Shown in pieces: positions 50,114 through 58,571 of a DNA stretch of 64,000 bases. Position 1 is the first letter of the stretch. Every line of letters starts with the position of its first letter. This DNA is from JACVRN01 sp035276685 (GTDB lineage Bacteria > Acidobacteriota > Blastocatellia > Pyrinomonadales > Pyrinomonadaceae): the NCBI GenBank assembly GCA_035276685.1, contig DATELK010000086.1, positions 1 through 64,000 on the forward strand, given 5' to 3'. A program made the position numbers and the translations under genes. The notes under the pieces are model-generated. The model did not search any database. It saw nothing but the letters and a program-made list of their open reading frames with translations, and was not told the DNA's origin.

Positions 50114-52072
50114 ATGAGAAACCTTAAACCTTACAACTCAATCCTGAAGCTGGCCTCGCTCATGTTAGTGGCCGCGCTCGTTTGCGCCTCTTTTGTGAGC
50201 GTGCCTGTCACGGCCGGCTCCAAGGGGAAAAAGGATGACGAGGCAGCGCGCGGTCACCGCGCCAAGATCTCTTCAGACCTCAAGGGCAAAGGGAAAAGCG
50301 GCAAGGGCGGCTCCGAGAAGCTGAACGTCATCCTTCAGCTCGAAGGTAAGCCGACGGGCCGATTGAACGCGCTCCTGAACCGCAACGGCATACACGTTAA
50401 CGGCCAGTTCGACAACCTCAACATGATGGCCGTGGAGCTGCCCGAAGACGTGATAGACGAGCTTGCCTCGTTCCCTGAGGTCTCTTACATCTCCAATGAC
50501 AGAGAGGTCGTCTCCTTCGCCAGCCATCTCTCCAACACCACGGGCGCTGAGAGTGTACGCTCTCAGATGACGAGCACTGGCACCACCTATACTCTCGACG
50601 GCAAGGGCATTGGTATAGCTTTCCTTGACTCAGGCATCTACGGCTCTCACAGGTCTTTCACGGGCCGCATAGCCGCCAGCAAAGATTACACGGGCGAGAA
50701 TCGCACGGACGACCCCTACGGACACGGCTCGCACGTCATGGGCATAGCCGCAGGTGGCGAAGGCGTGCAGAAGGGAAAGTACGTAGGCATTGCGCCGGGC
50801 GCGACCATCTATAACCTGCGCGTGCTGAACTCTCGCGGCACGGGAAAGGTCTCGTCCGTGCTCGCAGCGCTCAACGACATACTGGTCTACGGCTCGCACT
50901 ACATACGCATCGTCAGCATGAGCTTAGGCATGCCCGCAGTCGATTCTTACAGGGACGACCCGCTGTGCAGGGCCGTGCGCCGACTTGTTGACGCGGGCTT
51001 TGTGGTCGTGGCCGCCGCAGGCAACGAAGGCAAAGACATAAAAGGCAGCAAGGCTTACGGGCTGATACACGCTCCGGGCAACGAGCCTTCGGCCATCACC
51101 GTCGGCGCAAGCAACACTTTCAACACCTTCAACCGCAACGACGACGGCGTTACCACCTACAGCTCTCGCGGGCCCACCAGAAGCTACTGGACGGACGAGA
51201 CAGGCGTGAAGCATTACGACCATCTCATCAAGCCGGATTTGGTAGCGCCGGGCAACAAGATTGTCTCCGCTCAGTCCTTCTCGAACTACCTTGTCTCGAA
51301 AGACCCTTCGCTCGACGCGAGCAACAGCAAGAAGCCGGACGAGAAGATGATGCGCCTGAACGGCACCTCTATGGCTACGCCTGTCGTGGCGGGCGCGGCC
51401 GCTCTCTTGCTTCAAGCCAACCCACGCCTGACGCCGAACATGATTAAAGCCATCCTCATGTACACGGCGCAGCCGCTTGCCGGATACAACATGCTTGAGC
51501 AGGGCGCGGGCGAAATCAACATAGAGGGCGCTGTGCGACTGGCCAAGTCAATCAGGACAGACCTCTCGGGCGCGACGCCCGGAAGCCCGCTGCTTTCTAC
51601 CAGCGCGCCGCCGCAGCCCTTTACCACGCTCTCTTACCAGTCGTCTCTCGGCCCCGAGCAGACTACCTTCCCTTGGGCGCAGGGCCTCATAGTGGACAGA
51701 ACTTACGCCACCGGCACATCGCTCATCACAACGTTTCAGGGCATCTACGGCACGGGCGTCCTCTTCGGCGACGGCGTCTTGATAAGCGACGGAGTCCTGA
51801 TAAGCGACGGCGTTTTGATAAGCGACGGCGTGCTCATAGGCGACCACATTTTGACGAGTAACGGCGTCATCATGAGCGAGGGCGTGCGCTTTCTCAACAC
51901 AGGCGTCCTCTTCGGCGACGGCGTGCTTTTCAGCGACGGCGTCCTCTTCGGTGACGGCGTGTTGTTCAGCGACGGCGTGCTCTTCGCCGACAAGAATGTC
52001 ACAGGCGACTACACCATGCGCGCACAGTCCACGCTGCTCAAAGGCGACAAGTCGCCGGACGCAGAAGAGTAA
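50114..52072 (+). CDS. Secreted S8 family serine peptidase with hexapeptide-repeat tail, paralog 2
   Basis: A 652-residue close paralog of the preceding protein. Signal peptide (LKLASLMLVAALVCASFVSVPVTA), a propeptide (AVELPEDVIDELASFPEVSYI) and catalytic Asp in AFLDSGIYGSH, His in GHGSHVMG and Ser in LNGTSMATPVVAG; AAAGNEG oxyanion. The tail (from 51753) has hexapeptide repeats GVLFGD/GVLISD. Both enzymes look active. ATG 50114 has AAAGGA 6 nt upstream, which fits better than the TTG at 50096. A tandem duplication followed by divergence explains the pair. Confidence 0.92.
   Translation: MRNLKPYNSILKLASLMLVAALVCASFVSVPVTAGSKGKKDDEAARGHRAKISSDLKGKGKSGKGGSEKLNVILQLEGKPTGRLNALLNRNGIHVNGQFDNLNMMAVELPEDVIDELASFPEVSYISNDREVVSFASHLSNTTGAESVRSQMTSTGTTYTLDGKGIGIAFLDSGIYGSHRSFTGRIAASKDYTGENRTDDPYGHGSHVMGIAAGGEGVQKGKYVGIAPGATIYNLRVLNSRGTGKVSSVLAALNDILVYGSHYIRIVSMSLGMPAVDSYRDDPLCRAVRRLVDAGFVVVAAAGNEGKDIKGSKAYGLIHAPGNEPSAITVGASNTFNTFNRNDDGVTTYSSRGPTRSYWTDETGVKHYDHLIKPDLVAPGNKIVSAQSFSNYLVSKDPSLDASNSKKPDEKMMRLNGTSMATPVVAGAAALLLQANPRLTPNMIKAILMYTAQPLAGYNMLEQGAGEINIEGAVRLAKSIRTDLSGATPGSPLLSTSAPPQPFTTLSYQSSLGPEQTTFPWAQGLIVDRTYATGTSLITTFQGIYGTGVLFGDGVLISDGVLISDGVLISDGVLIGDHILTSNGVIMSEGVRFLNTGVLFGDGVLFSDGVLFGDGVLFSDGVLFADKNVTGDYTMRAQSTLLKGDKSPDAEE
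51753..51993 (+). repeat. Hexapeptide-repeat tail of S8 paralog 2 (18-bp units)
   Basis: About 13 units of 18 bp encoding variants of GVLISD, GVLFGD, GVLFSD. Same length and position as in the first paralog but with different residue preferences (L/I/F at the third place). Confidence 0.85.
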
Positions 52073-52086
52073 GATAGACCCTTAGA

Positions 52087-52115
52087 AGAAGAAGAGGCGA
52101 CGCGCCTCTTCTTCT
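52087..52115 (+). terminator. Hairpin after the subtilase pair
   Basis: Perfect 13-bp stem (AGAAGAAGAGGCG with CGCCTCTTCTTCT) and a 3-nt loop, 15 nt after the stop. Followed by a C-rich rather than T-rich run, so termination strength is uncertain. Confidence 0.65.
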
Positions 52116-52190
52116 ACCGTCTCCCCGCCCCCCCGATAGTAGCACCTCACAACTTGAACATCGGTTGAGAGCAAACCTACTTGCTCCTCT

Positions 52191-54665
52191 ATGGAAGCCG
52201 TACGAAAACATCCTCTGACAGACATCTACTTCCGCCTGCTGATAGCGTGCGGCATCTCGGCGATTCTCTTCTCAGCCTATCGCCTGACGAGCGCGCAGCT
52301 GAGCGGGCGTTTCGTGCTTCTGCTCGTAGCCACGCTCCTCATAGGCTCAAACGTCACGGTTCAGATTCCTAAGCTTTCGTCGCGCATCTCCGTCTCCGAC
52401 ACTTTCGTCTTCCTCACGATGCTTATTTGCGGCGGAGAGGCAGCCGTCCTGCTGGCCGCGCTCGACGCCTTCTGCTCAAGCCTTCGCATAGCCAGGACGA
52501 AGCTCACCTACCTGCTCAACGTCTCCGTGGCAGGCTTCTCCGCGTTCGTCTCTGTCTGGACTCTGCGCTTCCTGTTCGGCCCGCTGGAAAGGCTGTCAGA
52601 GAGCGGCTACTCTTCCCGTTTTGTCGTGGCCGTCTGCGCGCTCGCGCTCGTGCAGTACGTCGTCAACTCAAGCCTCGTGGCCGCAGGCATCGCTCTTAAA
52701 ACAGGCCAGTCGCTCTGGCAGACCTGGCGCAGGCATTACCTCTGGACTTCAATCACTTACTTTGCCGGAGCGAGCGCCGCCGGAATCATCAGCAAGGTCA
52801 TAGGCCTAGTGGGCTTTCAGGCGATGCTGGCGGCCGTCCCCATCATCGCCATAGTCTATTTCACCTACCGCACCTACCTGAAAAACATAGAGGCCGCGGA
52901 GCGACACGTGTCAGAGCTTCAGGAGAGCGAGGAGCGCTTTCGCTCGGCCTTCGACAACGCCGCGATAGGCATGGCTCTCGTCTCGCCCGAAGGCCGATGG
53001 CTTCAGGTCAACCGCGCGCTCACAAGCATCGTGGGCTACACGGAGCAGGAGCTGCTTGAGAGGGATTTCCAGTCAATCTCGCACGAGGACGAGCTTGGCA
53101 CCATCATCTCGCACATCAAGGAGCTGCTCGAAGAAAAGATAAGCTCTTATCAAACCGAAGGCAGGTACTTTCACAAGGACGGGCACGAGGTCTGGATTCT
53201 GTTGAGCGTCTCTCGCATACGCGACGCGCGCAAGAAGCAGACGCAGCTCATCTTCCAGATTCAGGACATCACAGACCGCAAGCGCGCCGAAGACCAGCTT
53301 CTGCACGACGCCTTTCATGACACGCTGACGGGCCTGGCCAACCGCGCCCTCTTCATAGACCGCCTCAGGCAATCGCTCGCCCGCACCAAGCGGCTAGGCG
53401 CGCACAGGTTCGCCGTCCTCTTCCTTGACCTTGACCGCTTCAAGGTCATCAACGACTCTCTGGGCCACATGGTCGGAGACCAGCTACTGATAGGCATCGC
53501 GCGAAGATTGGAAACCTGCCTGCGCCCCGGCGACACCGTGGCCCGTCTCGGCGGCGACGAGTTCACCATTCTGCTCGAAGACGTGGAGGATGTCTGCGAA
53601 GCCATCATGGTCGCAGAGCGCGTGGAGAGAGAGCTGGCTTCGCCCTTCAACCTGGCGGGCCACGAGGTCTTCACCAGCGTCAGCATCGGCATAGCTTCGA
53701 GCGACATAGGCTACGAGCGCCCGGACGACATCCTGAGAGACGCCGACACGGCCATGTATCGCGCCAAGTCTCTGGGCAAAGCGCGTCACGAGGTCTTTGA
53801 CCGCACCATGCACGCGCATGCTATGAACCTGCTGAAGCTTGAGACAGACCTGCGCCGCGCTCTTGAGCGGGACGAGTTCGTGCTCTTTTACCAGCCCATC
53901 ATGTCGCTCGACGAGCTTCGCATCACGGGCTTCGAGGCGCTGATTCGCTGGCGTCATCCCGAATACGGCTTCATCTCCCCGGCAGAGTTCATCCCCGTGG
54001 CCGAAGAGACGGGCATGATTCTCCCCATAGGTCGCTGGGTGCTGGGCGAAGCTTGCCGTCAGATGCAGTGCTGGCAGAAGCTCTTCGACACGGACTCGCG
54101 CATCTCCGTGAGCGTCAATCTTTCGGCCAAGCAGTTCATGCAGCCCGACCTCATCAAGCAGGTCAAAGATGCGCTGGAAGAGACGGGACTCGCGCCCTCA
54201 TCTCTCAAGCTTGAGATAACGGAATCGGTCGTCATGGAAAATATAGAGACCGTCACGGAGATGCTCAAACAACTGAGCGAGCTAGGCGTCAAATCCAGCA
54301 TAGACGATTTCGGCACCGGCTACTCTTCCTTAAGCTACCTGCACCGCTTCCCAAGCAGCACGCTCAAGATTGACCGCTCCTTCGTCAGCCGCATGAACGA
54401 CTACAGCGAGAACGCGGAGATAGTCAGAACCATCATCATGCTGGCGCGCAACCTAGGCATGAGCGTGATTGCCGAAGGCATCGAGACGAAGGCGCAGCTT
54501 GAGCAGCTGCGCGAGATGGCCTGCGACCAGGGCCAGGGCTACTACTTCTCAAAGGCGCTGTCGAGCGAGGACGCCTTCCGGCTGCTCGAAGCCGAGTTCA
54601 CGGAGCGACCCTTCCTCACGAGCCACAAATTCGCCCACCCATCCAAGCAAACCTCCGTCGCCTGA
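52191..54665 (+). CDS. Membrane-bound PAS-GGDEF-EAL cyclic-di-GMP protein
   Basis: An 824-residue protein. The N-terminal about 220 residues contain about six membrane helices, then a PAS domain (SEERFRSAFDNAAIGMALVS to DITDRKRAE), a GGDEF domain with an intact active site (RLGGDEFTILLED, about 455) and an EAL domain with intact catalytic motif (GFEALIRWRHPEYGF, about 580; DDFGTGYSSLSYLHRFP). Both a cyclase and a phosphodiesterase are possible; I cannot tell the net activity. No degenerate residues noticed. ATG 52191, no strong ribosome-binding site. Monocistronic between hairpin and nonamer foldback. Confidence 0.92.
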   Translation: MEAVRKHPLTDIYFRLLIACGISAILFSAYRLTSAQLSGRFVLLLVATLLIGSNVTVQIPKLSSRISVSDTFVFLTMLICGGEAAVLLAALDAFCSSLRIARTKLTYLLNVSVAGFSAFVSVWTLRFLFGPLERLSESGYSSRFVVAVCALALVQYVVNSSLVAAGIALKTGQSLWQTWRRHYLWTSITYFAGASAAGIISKVIGLVGFQAMLAAVPIIAIVYFTYRTYLKNIEAAERHVSELQESEERFRSAFDNAAIGMALVSPEGRWLQVNRALTSIVGYTEQELLERDFQSISHEDELGTIISHIKELLEEKISSYQTEGRYFHKDGHEVWILLSVSRIRDARKKQTQLIFQIQDITDRKRAEDQLLHDAFHDTLTGLANRALFIDRLRQSLARTKRLGAHRFAVLFLDLDRFKVINDSLGHMVGDQLLIGIARRLETCLRPGDTVARLGGDEFTILLEDVEDVCEAIMVAERVERELASPFNLAGHEVFTSVSIGIASSDIGYERPDDILRDADTAMYRAKSLGKARHEVFDRTMHAHAMNLLKLETDLRRALERDEFVLFYQPIMSLDELRITGFEALIRWRHPEYGFISPAEFIPVAEETGMILPIGRWVLGEACRQMQCWQKLFDTDSRISVSVNLSAKQFMQPDLIKQVKDALEETGLAPSSLKLEITESVVMENIETVTEMLKQLSELGVKSSIDDFGTGYSSLSYLHRFPSSTLKIDRSFVSRMNDYSENAEIVRTIIMLARNLGMSVIAEGIETKAQLEQLREMACDQGQGYYFSKALSSEDAFRLLEAEFTERPFLTSHKFAHPSKQTSVA

Positions 54666-54675
54666 AAAGAAAATT

Positions 54676-54755
54676 AACAGGGATAGACAGGATGAACAGG
54701 ATAAAGAAGAAGCAATAGTTTCTCTTTTATCCTGTCTATTCTGTCTATCCCTGTT
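54676..54755. repeat. Nonamer foldback repeat, copy 4 of 5
   Basis: Arms 54676-54705 and 54726-54755. Outer units match (AACAGGGATAGACAG), the inner part differs (ATGAACAGG against ATAGACAGG, plus one A in the right arm). Between the GGDEF/EAL and phosphoesterase genes. Confidence 0.88.
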
Positions 54756-54766
54756 AGAATCTCGCC

Positions 54767-55609
54767 GTGACGAAGCTCAAGCTGACACGGAGAGATTTCC
54801 TGCGCGGGATGGCAGCCGCGCCGCTGCTGGCAGTCTCTGCCACCTCTCTTTACGCCAGCCTCATAGAGCCGCACAGCTACCACATCATAGAGACGAACAT
54901 CCTCGTGCCGGAGCTGCCCGCAGCCTTCGAAGGCTTTCGCATAGCGCAGATAACGGACGTACATCACAGCCGCATTGTCCCCATCGCAGAGGTTCATAGA
55001 GTGGTCGAAGCGGCCATGAAGACGAAGCCCGACCTGATTGCGCTCACAGGCGACTACACCACCTCTTACCGCCGCTACATAGAGCCATGCGCGGAGGCCT
55101 TGGGAGAACTCTCCGCGCCCGAAGGCGTCTGGGCCGTGCTAGGCAATCACGACCATTACACAGACCCTCTGCTCACAGTGCGCGCCCTCAAGCGCCACCG
55201 CGTAAGCGTGCTTGAGAACGCCAACACCGCAATCACACGCGGCGGCGACACGCTTCAGCTTTTAGGGATAGGCGATTGGACATGGGGACGCGCCGACTGG
55301 GCCAGAGCCCTGCACGGCGTTGATAAGCGAAGACCGAGCGTCATGCTCTCGCACCAGCCTGTCGTGCTAGACCTGCCGGAAGCGGAAGGCGTCTCGCTAA
55401 TCTTAAGCGGGCACACGCACGGCGGGCAGGTGAGCCTTCCCTTAGTAGGCCCGCCCATACGCTACGGCAGAGACTTCAAGTACGTGCAGGGGCTTTACGA
55501 GAAGAACGGAACGCAGCTCTATGTCTCTGCGGGCACGGGCGTCATAGGCTTGCCCGTGCGCCTCGGCGTCCGCCCCGAAATCTCCGTCCTGAAGCTCAAA
55601 AGAGCTTGA
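54767..55609 (+). CDS. Tat-exported metallophosphoesterase (YkuE/YaeI-like)
   Basis: A 280-residue calcineurin-type phosphoesterase. N-terminal TRRDFLRG Tat motif and hydrophobic signal (APLLAVSATSLYA). Metal motifs in order are TDVHHS, GDYTT, GNHDHY, LSHQPVVLD and SGHTHGGQ. The family hydrolyses phosphodiesters or UDP-sugar intermediates on the outer face of the membrane. GTG at 54767. It lies 11 nt after copy 4 of the nonamer foldback, and converges with arsR with almost no gap. Confidence 0.9.
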   Translation: MTKLKLTRRDFLRGMAAAPLLAVSATSLYASLIEPHSYHIIETNILVPELPAAFEGFRIAQITDVHHSRIVPIAEVHRVVEAAMKTKPDLIALTGDYTTSYRRYIEPCAEALGELSAPEGVWAVLGNHDHYTDPLLTVRALKRHRVSVLENANTAITRGGDTLQLLGIGDWTWGRADWARALHGVDKRRPSVMLSHQPVVLDLPEAEGVSLILSGHTHGGQVSLPLVGPPIRYGRDFKYVQGLYEKNGTQLYVSAGTGVIGLPVRLGVRPEISVLKLKRA

Positions 55610-55610
55610 C

Positions 55611-56015
55611 TCATGCCTGCTGCATGAGGCTCGCGGGCCGAGGTGCGCCCTTTAGCTGGACTGGCACCTGCGGCGCGCAGCAGAGCTTGATGAGACGCGC
55701 GCGGTCGCGCTGCATCTCCGCGTCCTGCCTGAGCCACTCTCGCACCTCTCTGAAGATTCGCGCCGCGTGCTCGTCCGGCGGCTCATGCACGCGGTAGTGC
55801 ATCCACTTGCCTTCGCGACGCGCCGCAACCACGCCCGCCCGCCTCAGGTATGCCAGGTGGCGCGAAATCTTCGGCTGGTTCATCTTCAGGCCTTCCGTCA
55901 GAAAGCAGACGCAAATCTCTTCGTCTCCCATCAGATTAAGAAGCCTCAGCCGCGTACGGTCTGCCAGCGCGCGAAACAGCAGCTCTATGTCGAATGCCCC
56001 GTTCTTTCTGCTCAT
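55611..56015 (-). CDS. arsR: ArsR family transcriptional repressor
   Basis: A 134-residue ArsR/SmtB regulator. Winged helix: LFRALADRTRLRLLNLMG, then MNQPKISRHLAYLRRAGVV and GKWMHYRV. Cys35 and Cys37 (EICVCFL) match the arsenite-responsive type, and Cys112-Cys113 near the C-terminus may add ligands. It should repress the divergent arsI operon and be released by arsenite. ATG 56015. The end converges on the phosphoesterase gene at 55609. Confidence 0.9.
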   Translation of the reverse strand: MSRKNGAFDIELLFRALADRTRLRLLNLMGDEEICVCFLTEGLKMNQPKISRHLAYLRRAGVVAARREGKWMHYRVHEPPDEHAARIFREVREWLRQDAEMQRDRARLIKLCCAPQVPVQLKGAPRPASLMQQA

Positions 56016-56049
56016 GAAAAATATTTTAGCACGAGAGAACACATTTGTC

Positions 56050-56105
56050 TTGACAGATATGTCCGGGCGGGCGTATGCTGCGACATATTCGCCAAAGCGA
56101 ATGTG
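56050..56105 (+). promoter_or_regulatory. arsI promoter and likely ArsR operator
   Basis: TTGACA (56050-56055), 18-nt spacer, TATGCT (56074-56079). CATATTCGC (56084-56092) and GCGAATGTG (56097-56105) form an inverted repeat with one mismatch, at the predicted transcript start, a typical place for ArsR binding. The assignment of the operator is inference. Confidence 0.6.
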
Positions 56106-56135
56106 AAAATACGAATGGTGAAGGAGCGTGAGACG

Positions 56136-56684
56136 ATGGAGAAAGAGCAAACGAAACAGGTCAGCGTGCTGAAGGCGCACGTGGCGCTTAACGTCAGGAA
56201 CGTGACCGAGAGCATAGAGTTTTACAGGAAGATGCTGGGCATAGAGCCAAGCAAGGTGCGCACAGGCTACGCGAAGTTCAACGTGGAGAACCCGCCGCTC
56301 AACCTGACCCTGAATCAGGCGGCGTTTGGGGAGCGCGGCGCGCTCTCTCACATGGGCCTGCAAGTCGGGTCTACGGAGGACGTGCTGGCGGTGCGAGAGA
56401 GGTGGCACGAGCGCGGGCTTCTGACGCGCGACGAGATGCAGACCAACTGCTGCTATGCCATGCAGGACAAGAGTTGGGTGCACGACCCGGACGGCAACGA
56501 GTGGGAGGTCTTCGTAGTCTTGGAAGACAATCTGGCTGAAACGGGCGCTTGCTGCACCTCCGCGGCTGCGGTAGGGCAGGAAGCGGCTGTTGCCTCGTGC
56601 TCTACCGAAGATGCTTCGAGCGCCGAAGCGTCGTCGAATTGCTGCGCGCCCTCGGCAATCGAGCCGGTCGCCTTAACGCGCTAG
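56136..56684 (+). CDS. arsI: ArsI/CadI-type vicinal-oxygen-chelate protein (C-As lyase)
   Basis: A 182-residue VOC-fold protein. The predicted metal ligands are His15, His72 and Glu124 and the organoarsenical-binding Cys pair is Cys105-Cys106 in QTNCCYAMQDKSWV, the diagnostic ArsI motif. ArsI cleaves the C-As bond of trivalent methyl- or aryl-arsenicals. Additional Cys pairs (139-140, 169-170) lie in a Ser/Ala-rich C-terminal tail and are not part of the family core; they could bind metal. AAGGAG 9 nt before the ATG at 56136 supports this start. First gene of the ars operon, before an aquaporin and arsC. Confidence 0.9.
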   Translation: MEKEQTKQVSVLKAHVALNVRNVTESIEFYRKMLGIEPSKVRTGYAKFNVENPPLNLTLNQAAFGERGALSHMGLQVGSTEDVLAVRERWHERGLLTRDEMQTNCCYAMQDKSWVHDPDGNEWEVFVVLEDNLAETGACCTSAAAVGQEAAVASCSTEDASSAEASSNCCAPSAIEPVALTR

Positions 56685-56695
56685 GAAAGGAAGGC

Positions 56696-57445
56696 GTGTC
56701 GAAGAAGGAAAATCAGAGCGTGCAGTTGAATCTTGCGCGGCGCATAACGGCAGAAGCTCTGGGAACGGCGCTGCTTCTGGCGGCTGTAGTCGGCTCAGGA
56801 ATTATGGCGGAGCGCCTGGCGAACGGTAACGCGGCCATAGCTTTGCTTGCCAATACTATTGCTACGGGCGCGGCGCTGGCCGCTCTGATTTTGACCTTCG
56901 GCCCTGTTTCCGGCGCTCACTTTAATCCTGCGGTGACGATTGCGAGCGCTTTTGAGGGAGGCTTAAGGTGGCCTCATGTTCCTGCCTACTTGGCAGCGCA
57001 GATAGGCGGTGCGTTTCTGGGAGTCGCAGCCGCGAACGTGATGTTTGGTCTTCCCGTTTTCTTCGCGTCACAGAGAGAGCGAACAGGAGGCGGGCAAATC
57101 CTGAGCGAGTTCATTGCCACCTTCGGCTTGCTGGCCGTCATCTGGGGATGCACGCGCGCCGCATCTACGGCCGTACCGTTTGCCGTAGCCTCGTACATCA
57201 TGTCCGCTTACTGGTTCACGGCCTCGACTTCATTCGCTAATCCGGCTGTGACTCTGGCGCGTACGGCGAGCGATACGTTCGCGGGGATTCGACCGGTGGA
57301 CGCGCCCGCTTTTATTCTGGCTCAGCTTGCGGGCGCAGGCGCGGCTACTATGTTGTTTCAGTGGCTCATGCCGTCTCTGCCGGAAAAAGCGGAGCAGGTA
57401 GTAGTGCCGCACGACGACGATGGCGTGAAGGAGACGAGGCAATGA
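56696..57445 (+). CDS. Aquaporin/aquaglyceroporin (AqpS-like)
   Basis: A 249-residue MIP family channel with six helices. Both NPA motifs are present: HFNPAVTIAS and SFANPAVTLAR. In ars operons aquaglyceroporins of the AqpS type let arsenite leave the cell down its gradient, which fits with the adjacent arsC. GTG at 56696 with AAAGGAAGG upstream. The stop overlaps the arsC start (ATGA). No arsB or acr3 exporter is visible in this operon. Confidence 0.9.
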   Translation: MSKKENQSVQLNLARRITAEALGTALLLAAVVGSGIMAERLANGNAAIALLANTIATGAALAALILTFGPVSGAHFNPAVTIASAFEGGLRWPHVPAYLAAQIGGAFLGVAAANVMFGLPVFFASQRERTGGGQILSEFIATFGLLAVIWGCTRAASTAVPFAVASYIMSAYWFTASTSFANPAVTLARTASDTFAGIRPVDAPAFILAQLAGAGAATMLFQWLMPSLPEKAEQVVVPHDDDGVKETRQ

Positions 57446-57867
57446 GTAAGAGAGAGCGCGTGTTGATTCTCTGCACCGGAAATTCCGCCAGAAGCCAGAT
57501 GGCCGAAGGATTGTTGCGCGGTGACGGCGGAGATAGATTCGAGGTCTTTAGCGCGGGGACGGAGCCTGCTGGCCTCAACCCTCTAGCCGTTCGAGCAATG
57601 CTGGAAATAGGGATAGACATCTCCGCGCAGCGCTCGAAATCCGTTGACGGGTACGCAGGCCGCGAGTTTGATTATGTCATCACGGTCTGCGACCGCGCCA
57701 AAGAGAACTGCCCGGTCTTTCCCGGCAGAGCGGAAAGAATCCACTGGAGCTTTGATGACCCTGCGGCAGCCACGGGCGACGAGGACGAACGTCTGTCAGT
57801 CTTTCGCCGCGTGCGCGACGAGATAAGAGAACACTTGAATGAGTTCGCAGACAAAAGCCAGTGCTGA
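57442..57867 (+). CDS. arsC: Arsenate reductase (low-molecular-weight phosphatase type)
   Basis: A 141-residue thioredoxin-coupled arsenate reductase. The P-loop is CTGNSARS (Cys11) and the redox cysteines are Cys83 and Cys90 in TVCDRAKENCPVFPG, the arrangement of the Staphylococcus-type ArsC. It reduces arsenate to arsenite, which the aquaporin can then release. Translationally coupled to the aquaporin gene. ATG 57442 with a GAGGC nearby; the frame is open earlier from 57361 but the family starts here. Confidence 0.95.
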   Translation: MSKRERVLILCTGNSARSQMAEGLLRGDGGDRFEVFSAGTEPAGLNPLAVRAMLEIGIDISAQRSKSVDGYAGREFDYVITVCDRAKENCPVFPGRAERIHWSFDDPAAATGDEDERLSVFRRVRDEIREHLNEFADKSQC

Positions 57868-57948
57868 GGAATAATCGTTGACTTGAGGACGGATTCTGTT
57901 TTAGAAGACCTTGCTTCTCTGATTCTGTAGCGGGCGTTAACCTAACGG

Positions 57949-58449
57949 ATGAAAAATCTTCTCGTCGCGGCAATCCTCGCTCTCTCTCTTTCTCTCTGTA
58001 ATCTGGGCGACAGGCTCAAGGACTTAGGTAAGCGAGAGCAGAACAGCAACCAGTCCGGCAACAGCCAGCCGGGCAATCAGAACTCCAATCAGTCGAATAC
58101 GGACGTGGCGGAGGGGGACGATGTGCCGCCTCCTCCGCAGCCGGGCAATTCTAACGGAGGCTCGGGCGCGCCGATTTCGGGCGGAGTGCTGAACGCCAGG
58201 GCCGTGAGCCTGCCCAAGCCCGCTTACCCGAAGGTTGCTAAAGCGGCGGGCGCTTCCGGCACGGTGACGGTTCAGGTCTTGGTTGACGAGACGGGAAAGG
58301 TCACGTCCGCCAGGGCTGTCACAGGCCACCCGCTTCTCAGAGAGGCAGCTGTTCAGGCTGCCTACCAGGCGCGCTTTTCTCCCACTAAGCTGTCAGGCAA
58401 GCCCGTCAAGGTAACCGGTGTGATTAACTACAATTTCGTTCCCGAATAA
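57949..58449 (+). CDS. TonB-domain lipoprotein
   Basis: A 166-residue protein with a lipoprotein-like signal (MKNLLVAAILALSLSLC, Cys17), an N/Q/S-rich linker, then Pro/Gly, and a TonB C-terminal domain (VSLPKPAYPKVAKAAGASGTVTVQVLVDETG ... AVQAAYQARFSPTKL). Lacking the TonB membrane anchor and ExbB/ExbD-interacting N-helix, it may be a periplasmic partner or a lone TonB-like domain of unclear function. Plus-strand gene between arsC and dxs. Confidence 0.85.
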   Translation: MKNLLVAAILALSLSLCNLGDRLKDLGKREQNSNQSGNSQPGNQNSNQSNTDVAEGDDVPPPPQPGNSNGGSGAPISGGVLNARAVSLPKPAYPKVAKAAGASGTVTVQVLVDETGKVTSARAVTGHPLLREAAVQAAYQARFSPTKLSGKPVKVTGVINYNFVPE

Positions 58450-58571
58450 AGCCTCTCTGTCATCCTTCGGAAACGGCAAAGCGTGTAAGCTGGAATCGTC
58501 GCTTCCGTTGGGATTTACCTTTCGTGTGAGTTAGCAAATCGCCCGGAGTCGCGTTACAATACCCGGCCAGA

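Noticed and set aside
55767..56135. Upstream extension of the arsI frame
   Set aside because: It overlaps arsR on the other strand; the ribosome-binding site and family length place the start at 56136.
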